From NCBI GenBank assembly GCA_025350085.1, contig JANXYI010000072.1:1-8534 (forward strand): DNA of 8,534 nucleotides. The letters are read 5' to 3'. Numbering within the stretch: position 1 is the first letter of the stretch; every line of letters starts with the position of its first letter. Positions 1 to 8,534 of the stretch are shown here, piece by piece. Origin of the DNA: Deltaproteobacteria bacterium (lineage in GTDB: Bacteria > Desulfobacterota > Desulfovibrionia > Desulfovibrionales > Desulfovibrionaceae). The position numbers and the translations under genes are program-made. Under the pieces are notes generated by a model. It saw only the letters and a program-made list of their open reading frames with translations, did not search any database and was not told the origin of the DNA.

Positions 1-308
1 CCGCCCAGGTGGAGATGCGGCTCTGCCTGGGGGCCGACGCGGCCGAGGCCAGCGCCGAGGAGGTCAAAAGCGCGGTGCGCGCGGGCCTGATCCCGTCCAT
101 CAACTCCATGATGGCCGTGGGCCTGGTGTCCATCCCGGGCATGATGACCGGCCAGATCCTGGGCGGCACCGACCCCTCCCAGGCCATCCGCTACCAGATC
201 GTGGTCATGCTCATGATCGTGGGCGCCACGGCGCTTGGCAGCACCATGCTGACGCTGATCATCCGCCGCCGCTGCTTCGGCCCTGGCAACCGCCCGCTGT
301 TGCGCTGA
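1..308 (+). CDS. fetB: FetB-type iron export ABC transporter permease, C-terminal part (partial)
   Basis: Partial gene entering from the left edge. The reading frame is open from base 3 and ends at TGA 306-308, giving about 101 residues. The sequence matches the C-terminal part of the FetB/YbbM (UPF0014) family. It shows the characteristic run around PSINSMMAVGLVSIPGMMTGQILGG, followed by YQIVVMLMIVGA. These form two hydrophobic membrane spans, ending in a basic RRR tail at the cytoplasmic side. Family members have about 250-260 residues, so roughly the last 40 percent is here. In Escherichia coli FetB pairs with the ATPase FetA to export iron and raise peroxide tolerance. A fetA partner, if present, would lie upstream outside the window. 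The GTG at base 9 is an internal valine, not a start. Family assignment is strong; iron as substrate is taken from the family. Confidence 0.9.
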   Translation, partial: AQVEMRLCLGADAAEASAEEVKSAVRAGLIPSINSMMAVGLVSIPGMMTGQILGGTDPSQAIRYQIVVMLMIVGATALGSTMLTLIIRRRCFGPGNRPLLR

Positions 309-440
309 GGCGCAAGCCCAAGGGCGTCTATGGCGCATCGATTTTTCCGTTGTGCTTTGGCCGGGCTGCGTTTAGTGTCCAGGGCAAACGCCCACGGGCG
401 GCCTCCGCTGAACACCATCCTGCCACCCGCGAGGAGTCCC

Positions 441-1876
441 ATGACCCTGGACCGCCACCACATGCTCAGCCTGCACAATGTCTTCGAGGGGCTGCGCCTG
501 GGCTTGAGCGAGTTCTCCGGGCCGTCGCGCGTGGCCCTGATCTATGCCCAGCACCCGGGCGAGCCCCTGCGCGTGGTGGACCCCCAGGGCTTGCTGCGCG
601 GGCACGAGCCCCGGCTCAAGGAATATTACCTGGACTCCACCGAGTGGCTGGACGGCCTGCCTGATCCGGCGCATGTGGCCTTCTTCGACCAGGCCAAGGC
701 CAAGCGCGTGGGCCTGGCCGGGGTGGTCAGCCTGGGCGGGCGGGCGCCTGGCGTCAGCTATCAGATGTGGTTCACGGACCAGCACGTGGACCTGTGCTCG
801 CCCGGCCCCACCAGGCGCTGGCTGGAGCTGGCGCTGCTCCAGTTCGCGCACAACCTGGCCGCCAAGGACGTGCTGGCCCTGGACTCCACGGTGCACATGC
901 TCCAGGAGATGGCGCCGCACGCGGTGCACGACTACATCGTGGACGAGCGCTCGCGCATTGACGGGCCGGACACGCGTCTGCTTGTGTACAACATTCTCGC
1001 GTCCATCATCCAGATCTCCAAGACCCCGGAGGAGGGCGCCTGGGCGCGCGGGCACCTGGCCTTTGTGGAGCCCTCGCGTCTGTCGCGTCTGCACTACCTG
1101 ATGCGCTTCCCCAAGCCCGAGCGCCCGCGCCTGGACAACAGCAAGCACGTGCGCAAGATGCTCCAGTCTGTGGAACGCAGCCAACGCATGCTCGTGTCCG
1201 ACGGCGAACACATCATCGGTATCGCCGTGGGCGAGCTGCCGCCCACCAGCCTGTGCGCGTTGTTCAACGGCCGCCACGGCCTGCTCTTTTTGGAAAAACA
1301 GCTGGTGTGCAGCTTCTCCGACGGCTCGTTCCACTCCACCAACCGCAAGCCCAACCTGGTGATCCTGGAGGAGGCCCTGTTCGAGTGGCCCCTGGAGACG
1401 GCCCAGCGCGACGCCCTGTTCCGCTCGGTGTCGCGCATCGTGGCCTTTGCCGGGGAGCAGAAGTACGGCTGCGCGCTCATCGTGGACCCCTACACCCCGC
1501 TTTTGTCGCTGGCCGGGCACACGCTGGAGACGCCGGTCGGCCTGGAGGGCGAGGAGCAGCTGGCCCTGGCCGCGGCCCTGGCCAAGGTGGACGGCGCGCT
1601 GCACCTCTCGGCCACCGCCAACCAGCTCTGCGGCTTCGCCTGCCTCATGGACGGTCCGGCCTTCCCCGGCGAGGACCGCTCGCGCGGGGCGCGCTACAAC
1701 TCGGCCCTGCGCTTCACGCACTCCCATCCGGAGCTCATGGTGGTGGTGGTTTCCTCGGACCGGCCGGTCTCGGTGATGCAGAAGGGCGCGGACCTTTCGC
1801 GTCCGCCGGTGTGGCCCCCGGTGCCGAGCCTGCTGCGCCCGCCGCCGACCCTGGACCGCTGGCTGGACGGGCAGTC

Positions 1877-1880
<4 letters not shown>
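441..1880 (+). CDS. DAC (DisA_N) domain protein, putative diadenylate cyclase with long N-terminal region
   Basis: A 479-residue protein with no membrane span or signal peptide, so probably cytosolic. The last third resembles a diadenylate cyclase (DAC) domain: a GALIVIE-like strand KYGCALIVD (residues 341-349), the DGA motif (384-386), RGARYNSAL (415-423) where cyclases usually have GTRHRAA, and the strand VVVVSSDRP (434-442). DAC domains join two ATP into c-di-AMP. DGA is intact, but the RHR triad reads RYN, so activity is uncertain. Residues 1-340 are not recognised; they look like an input or sensor region, with a dense stretch from [11 protein letters not shown] (about 234) to [11 protein letters not shown] (289-299). 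A proline-rich tail closes the protein. There are no DisA helix-hairpin-helix domains and no CdaA membrane helices. I chose ATG 441 because GAGGAG lies 4 bases upstream. The frame is open to ATG 330, but that 37-residue extension looks unlike protein. ATG 462 is an alternative. The gene follows fetB by 132 bases and its stop overlaps that of the opposing kinase. Confidence 0.83.
1590..1709 (+). other. DAC catalytic signature region (DGA ... RYN)
   Basis: Codons 1590-1598 encode Asp-Gly-Ala, the motif that in characterised diadenylate cyclases helps bind ATP and metal. Codons 1683-1709 encode RGARYNSAL, which aligns with the GTRHRAA signature. Thr of the signature is replaced by Ala, His by Tyr and the second Arg by Asn. 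The first Arg and the downstream S-A-L context are kept. The alignment is by eye. Confidence 0.75.
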
Positions 1881-5839
<3,959 letters not shown>

Positions 5840-5972
5840 TTCTGCTCCTGTCTGGCTCGGCCATGGGGGGAGTTGTGAGGAACAAATGTGTCACAACCAA
5901 AGGGGCGAGGCAAGGGAGGTGGGAAAGATTTGTGCGTGATTTTGTGCGGCCGTGGACGGGGAGGCCCGGCGT
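5840..5972 (-). promoter_or_regulatory. Probable control region of the hybrid kinase
   Basis: This 133-base gap between the receiver gene and the kinase contains an A/T-richer island (about 5880-5950) in an otherwise very GC-rich window. It holds a perfect 7-bp inverted repeat, GTTGTGA (5872-5878) and TCACAAC (5891-5897), 12 bases apart. The second arm overlaps the 9-base palindrome TGTGTCACA. Farther from the kinase lie two direct copies of TTTGTGCG (5929-5936 and 5941-5948), 12 bases apart. AGGAG (complement of 5845-5849) is a good ribosome site for GTG 5839. I see no convincing -35/-10 pair; the best minus-strand candidate (TTGCCT, 17 bases, CACATT) is weak. The TGTGA half-sites recall CRP/FNR operators, but the 12-base gap is too long for the standard TGTGA-N6-TCACA site. 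Confidence 0.4.
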
Positions 5973-6389
5973 TCAAGAATCCGGCGAGGCCTCAAGCTGC
6001 ATTGTGATGCGGGCCATGACATCCCGCACGTCCTGGGCCAGGAAGGGCTTTACGAGGTAGGCAAAGGCGCTGCAGCGGCAGTAGGAGCGCACAACGTCCT
6101 GGGAGCCGCTGATGGCTGTGGCCATGACGGCGATGGCGCTGTGCGGGATTCGGTGGGCGTTTAAGAGTTCGAACTCGCGGATGCGTTCCAGGGCGTCCAG
6201 GCCGTTTAAGGCCGGCATCATGATGTCCATGAAGATAACGTCAAAGGGGTTGGACTCCTCCACCGCCTGGCAGTAGGCCTGCACGGCCTCCCGGCCGTCC
6301 GCCGCGGTGCTGCATTGCCCATGCTGGCTGAGGATGGACTGTAGAAATTGCCTGCCGAGAATATCGTCCTCAACGATCAGGATGCGCAT
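5973..6389 (-). CDS. Stand-alone CheY-like response regulator (receiver domain only)
   Basis: A 138-residue protein that is a single receiver domain with no output domain. The acidic pocket is Glu7-Asp8-Asp9 (ILIVEDD), the phospho-acceptor is Asp55 in FMDIMMP, the switch Thr is probably Thr91 in VMATA, and the conserved lysine is Lys114 in YLVKPF. All functional positions are present, so it should accept phosphate. It may act as a phosphate shuttle or by protein contact. The start is ATG 6389, where the receiver fold begins, with GGAG 7 bases upstream; the longer open frame overlaps the neighbouring gene and is not protein-like. It lies directly upstream of the hybrid kinase on the same strand, 133 bases away, and may be its partner. 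It carries four cysteines, two in a CRC triplet (104-106) just before the last strand. Function beyond phospho-signalling is unknown. Confidence 0.94.
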   Translation of the reverse strand: MRILIVEDDILGRQFLQSILSQHGQCSTAADGREAVQAYCQAVEESNPFDVIFMDIMMPALNGLDALERIREFELLNAHRIPHSAIAVMATAISGSQDVVRSYCRCSAFAYLVKPFLAQDVRDVMARITMQLEASPDS

Positions 6390-6504
6390 GACTTCTCTCC
6401 AGGGACAGGGTTCGGGCCGATCTCCGCGCCGGAGCTGCGGGGTTGCCTTGGCCTGGAGGCCATGCTCCAGGCGCCTGCGCAAATGCTGCCTGCGGCCCGC
6501 CGGG
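6390..6504 (-). promoter_or_regulatory. Intergenic stretch with an 8-bp hairpin before the receiver gene
   Basis: This 115-base gap holds a perfect inverted repeat: GCCTGGAG (6451-6458), a 6-base loop, and CTCCAGGC (6465-6472). A smaller one, CTCCG/CGGAG with a 3-base loop, lies at 6422-6434. Neither is followed by a T tract on the minus strand, so this is not a standard intrinsic terminator. It could be a rho-type or processing hairpin separating the DUF190-CBS and receiver transcripts. No clear promoter motif is visible. Confidence 0.4.
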
Positions 6505-7761
6505 TCATGGCGTGCCGCCGATGATCCTGAGCACCCGGTCGCGGTCCACCATGCCCAGCAGGCGGTCCTCGGCGTCCAGCACCACGAGCCGCTTGCCGCC
6601 GGTTTCGAGCATGCGCTCAAGCACCGCGGTCAGGGGGGCGTCCTCGCGCACGCTGAAGACCTCGGGCTGCATGGCCTCGCGCACGGTGACGTCAAAGGCC
6701 TGGTCCGCGTTTTGGCCGGGTGAGAGCAGATGCATCAAGGTGCGCAGCAGGCCCGGCTTTTCCCGCTGGCTGTAGCGCCGGATAAGCTCGCGGTCGAGCA
6801 CGATGCCCAGCACGCGGCGGGAGGCGTCCAGCACAACCACGCGGCGCAGGGGCGTGGCCACAAGCTTGTCCAGGGCCTCTTCCAGCGGCTGGTCCGGCCC
6901 CACGCTGGGCACGTCCTTCTGCATGACATCGCCCGCCGTGAGGTTCAGCCCCTGGGGCAGCTCAGGCGGCAGGGTGGCGGCCCCAGGGGCGACGATTGAG
7001 GCGGCGGTGGAGATGGTGCGCAGGATGTCGATGCGGCTGACGATGCCGGTGAGTTCGCCCGCGTCGTCCAGCACGGGCAGGCGCTTGAGCCCGCGCGCGG
7101 CCATGAGCGCCGCCGCCTCCGGCACCAATGCGCGGATGTTCACCGTGACCACGGGCGCGCTCATGACATCGCGGGCGGTCTGGCCCGTGAGCGCGAGCCG
7201 ACGCGACTGCTCATCCTTGATCTCCGGCGGCAGCTCCCCGTGCAGGCTCAGGCGCAGGGCCAGGCCCGCGCGCGTCAGCAGGTCGCCGCCGGTGATGATC
7301 CCCAGCACCTTGCGGCCCTCGACCACGGGTACGGCCTTGATGCTGCGGGTAAGCAGCAGGTCGAGCACCTGGGGCAGCGGCGCGTCCGGCGCGACCACGG
7401 CCACGGCCGAGGTCATCACGTCGCGCACGCGCATGGGGCAGAAGAAGGTGGCCTGGACCATGTGCCGGGTGATGACGCCCTCCGGGACCATGGCCTGCAA
7501 CAGGGGCAGGAAGGCGGCGATGCGTTCGGCCCGGTCCACGATCTCCACCACCATGGGCAGGTCCTCCGAGAGGCGCAGGATCCTGGCCGTGTGCACCACG
7601 CTGCCCGAGCCGAAGCCCAAAACCCCGCGCACGACAGTGGCTCCGGCCAGGCCGCGTCGCCTGGCCTCCTCCACGATGGCCTCATAGGTCAGCCGCCCGT
7701 CAAGCTGGTCGCTTTCGCCGAGGTAGATGCGCAGGACTTCGGCTTCGGTCTGGATGTTCAT
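6505..7761 (-). CDS. DUF190 (PII-like) domain fused to four CBS domains
   Basis: A 418-residue soluble protein. The N-terminal 105 residues are a complete DUF190/COG1993 domain, with the family signatures LRIYLGE, GLAGATVVRGVLGFG and LSEDLPMVVEIVD. Stand-alone DUF190 proteins have about 110 residues, so this is a fusion. Four CBS domains follow as two Bateman pairs, each opening with RDVM-like or GDVM-like residues: about 111-164 and 195-251, then 276-331 and 360-414. CBS pairs bind adenine nucleotides such as AMP, ATP, SAM or, in some proteins, c-di-AMP; DUF190 has a PII-like fold. Hence a nucleotide-responsive regulator is likely, but ligand and target are unknown. The gene lies 29 bases after crcB, a pairing often seen for DUF190, which points to fluoride channel control. 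I chose ATG 7761 (GGGGG 5 bases upstream). The TTG at 7764 is in frame but sits too close to that site. Confidence 0.94.
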   Translation of the reverse strand: MNIQTEAEVLRIYLGESDQLDGRLTYEAIVEEARRRGLAGATVVRGVLGFGSGSVVHTARILRLSEDLPMVVEIVDRAERIAAFLPLLQAMVPEGVITRHMVQATFFCPMRVRDVMTSAVAVVAPDAPLPQVLDLLLTRSIKAVPVVEGRKVLGIITGGDLLTRAGLALRLSLHGELPPEIKDEQSRRLALTGQTARDVMSAPVVTVNIRALVPEAAALMAARGLKRLPVLDDAGELTGIVSRIDILRTISTAASIVAPGAATLPPELPQGLNLTAGDVMQKDVPSVGPDQPLEEALDKLVATPLRRVVVLDASRRVLGIVLDRELIRRYSQREKPGLLRTLMHLLSPGQNADQAFDVTVREAMQPEVFSVREDAPLTAVLERMLETGGKRLVVLDAEDRLLGMVDRDRVLRIIGGTP

Positions 7762-7790
7762 CAATGCCCCCGGTTTCAGTTGGGCTTATT

Positions 7791-8165
7791 TCAGGCGACC
7801 CGGCCGAGGGCCGCGCCGATGTAGAAGGCCGCGAAGCCCAGGATGTTCTGGCCCACGAGGTTGAGCGCGGCGTAGGCCCACTGGGAGCCGCGCAGAAGTT
7901 CGCCGGTTTCGAAGATGAGCGAGGAGAAGGTGGTGAAGGCGCCCATGAAGCCCACCAGGATGACGACGCGCATCTCGGCGCGGATGAGCTGGCGCTCGTC
8001 GGCCAGGACCCAGATGAGCCCGAAAAGCAGGCAGCCGACAAGGTTCACCACGGCCGTGCCCCAGGGGAAGTCCCGGCCGAGCACGCCGTGGACCGCGCCG
8101 GAGAGCCAGTAGCGGGCCAGGGTTCCGCAGGTTCCGGCCAGGGCCAGCAGGAGGATTTTGTGCAT
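7791..8165 (-). CDS. crcB: Fluoride ion channel CrcB/Fluc
   Basis: A 124-residue inner-membrane protein, the usual length for the Fluc family, with four hydrophobic spans. Family signatures are in place: GTLARYWLS (residues 14-22) in the first helix, GTAVVNLVGCLLFG (36-49) with the conserved Asn41, and GFMGAFTTFSS (72-82) with the helix break and pore threonine/phenylalanine residues. Fluc channels let cytosolic fluoride escape. A single gene copy implies a dual-topology homodimer. The start is ATG 8165, which gives the standard N-terminus; the frame extends to 8243 but the extra residues are polar and unlike the family. The ribosome site is weak (GCGAG about 9 bases upstream). It is probably the first gene of a unit with the DUF190-CBS gene. 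I found no match to the fluoride riboswitch in the leader. Confidence 0.96.
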   Translation of the reverse strand: MHKILLLALAGTCGTLARYWLSGAVHGVLGRDFPWGTAVVNLVGCLLFGLIWVLADERQLIRAEMRVVILVGFMGAFTTFSSLIFETGELLRGSQWAYAALNLVGQNILGFAAFYIGAALGRVA

Positions 8166-8346
8166 GGTGCGCGACTCGCTTTCGCGGTCAGGCCTGTGGG
8201 GCGTCCGCGTTCCCAAGCCTAGCGCCAAGGGGCCGTGTTGCACAAGTGCTGGCTTGGGGGGGCGGCGAAATAATCCCGGCTCCGGGCGCGGGAGTATGGC
8301 AAGCCCCCGCCAGGGGGGGACAGCCCATCATGCGGGCTCGCCACGC
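8166..8346 (-). promoter_or_regulatory. crcB leader / upstream region
   Basis: There are 181 bases between crcB and the tRNA-Glu terminator, with no gene. It holds two runs of seven G on the plus strand (8256-8262 and 8313-8319) and a small inverted repeat AGCCC/GGGCT with a 7-base loop (8322-8338). A crcB promoter must lie here, because the tRNA transcript ends just upstream. I see no standard -35/-10 pair, and the best sigma-54-like stretch has the wrong spacing. Confidence 0.3.
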
Positions 8347-8376
8347 AAAAGGCGGTCAGGATTACTCCTGACCGCC
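8347..8376 (-). terminator. Intrinsic terminator of tRNA-Glu
   Basis: A perfect 10-bp stem, GGCGGTCAGG (8351-8360) and CCTGACCGCC (8367-8376), with a 6-base loop. On the minus strand it is followed at once by TTTT (8350-8347). It lies 10 bases past the CCA end of the tRNA. On the plus strand the trailing bases are TGTATTTT, so it may also work weakly in that direction. Confidence 0.88.
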
Positions 8377-8386
8377 TGTATTTTCT

Positions 8387-8462
8387 TGGCGTCCCCAGGG
8401 GGGTTCGAACCCCCGTTACCGCCGTGAAAGGGCGGTGTCCTAGGCCACTAGACGATGGGGAC
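8387..8462 (-). tRNA. tRNA-Glu (anticodon UUC), CCA end encoded
   Basis: On the minus strand the cloverleaf is complete in 76 bases including CCA. The acceptor arms GTCCCCA and TGGGGAC pair over 7 bp. The anticodon arm is CCGCC, loop CTTTCAC, GGCGG, giving anticodon TTC, which reads GAA/GAG. The T arm has GGTTCGAACCC. The D arm contains TCTAGTGGCCTAGGAC, typical of tRNA-Glu. Discriminator base G (8390) is followed by an encoded CCA (8389-8387). It carries glutamate for translation and, in bacteria that use the C5 pathway, for haem synthesis. Terminators on both sides indicate its own transcript. tRNA 3' ends are common phage or island integration sites, but I see no integrase or repeated tRNA end here. 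Confidence 0.98.
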
Positions 8463-8505
8463 TAAAACTGGTTTAGTCAGCCTGCACAACAATATCAACT
8501 GTCAT
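8463..8505 (-). promoter_or_regulatory. Probable tRNA-Glu promoter
   Basis: This 43-base A/T-rich stretch lies between an upstream terminator and the tRNA, so the tRNA promoter should be here. The best minus-strand reading is -35 TTGATA and, after 17 bases, -10 TAAACC. Transcription would then begin about at the first tRNA base. The -10 match is poor (3 of 6), so only the location is well supported. Confidence 0.35.
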
Positions 8506-8531
8506 AAAAAAAGCCTATAGACATAGGCCTT
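8506..8531 (-). terminator. Intrinsic terminator of a minus-strand gene beyond the right edge
   Basis: On the minus strand GCCTAT (8528-8523), a 4-base loop, and ATAGGC (8518-8513) form a 6-bp stem. It extends by one G-U and two A-U pairs into the following run of seven T (8512-8506). The T tract is on the minus side only, so it ends a transcript that enters from the right of the window. Confidence 0.75.
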
Positions 8532-8534
8532 ATG

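Noticed and set aside
350..378. Possible sigma-70 promoter before the DAC gene (TTGTGC, 17 bases, TAGTGT)
   Set aside because: Only three of six matches in each box, which is expected by chance; not reported as a feature.
330..440. N-terminal extension of the DAC protein from ATG 330
   Set aside because: It has no ribosome site and the 37 residues look random. ATG 441 has GAGGAG just upstream.
8296..8312. Sigma-54-like TGGC...TTGC stretch on the minus strand in the crcB leader
   Set aside because: The GG to GC spacing is one base short of the strict -24/-12 rule, and no enhancer-binding protein gene is nearby.
8166..8346. Fluoride riboswitch upstream of crcB
   Set aside because: A TGATGG piece with flanking AGCCC/GGGCT is present, but the GGCGATG opening stem and the pseudoknot spacing of the crcB motif are missing. 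A covariance-model search would settle it.
8184..8360. Nine-base repeat GCGGTCAGG shared by the crcB leader (8184-8192) and the tRNA terminator (8352-8360)
   Set aside because: Too short to separate from chance in GC-rich DNA and without further extension.
8387..8462. tRNA-Glu as an integration site for a mobile element
   Set aside because: There is no integrase, no second copy of the tRNA 3' end, and the intact terminator follows immediately.

Overview
The window is GC-rich (roughly two thirds G+C), densely coded and Gram-negative in style. Three things are suggestive of a sulfate-reducing deltaproteobacterium of the Desulfovibrionales: a very large periplasmic-binding/multi-PAS hybrid kinase, a diadenylate-cyclase-like protein with a long N-terminal region, and a DUF190-CBS protein beside crcB. 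This placement is an inference from gene style and base composition, with no phylogenetic marker behind it.

Layout. The plus strand holds the 3' end of a fetB-type iron-export permease (1-308). It is followed by a 479-residue protein (441-1880) whose C-terminal third is a divergent DAC (DisA_N, diadenylate cyclase) domain. All other genes are on the minus strand. The 1320-residue hybrid sensor kinase (1877-5839) converges on the DAC gene, and the two stop codons share one CTAG. Upstream of the kinase come a stand-alone receiver protein (5973-6389), a DUF190 protein fused to four CBS domains (6505-7761), the fluoride channel crcB (7791-8165), and a tRNA-Glu(UUC) gene (8387-8462) bounded by two intrinsic terminators.

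How the genes may work together. crcB and the DUF190-CBS gene are 29 bases apart and probably one transcription unit for fluoride tolerance and its control. DUF190 is a PII-like fold and CBS pairs bind adenine nucleotides. The receiver protein follows after 115 bases that include an 8-bp hairpin. The kinase follows after a 133-base, locally A/T-richer gap containing inverted and direct repeats, which is probably its own control region. The kinase would read a periplasmic solute through its Venus-flytrap module and five PAS domains and phosphorylate its own receiver. No HPt protein or DNA-binding regulator is present to complete the relay.

Most worth following up: the DAC protein keeps the DGA motif but has RYN where characterised cyclases have RHR. 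It also carries about 340 N-terminal residues that I cannot assign. A DAC protein and a four-CBS protein in one neighbourhood raises the possibility of local cyclic-dinucleotide signalling, but the sequence does not prove it. No stretch above 300 bases lacks a gene. The longest gap is 8166-8386, which holds the tRNA terminator and a G-run-rich crcB leader.
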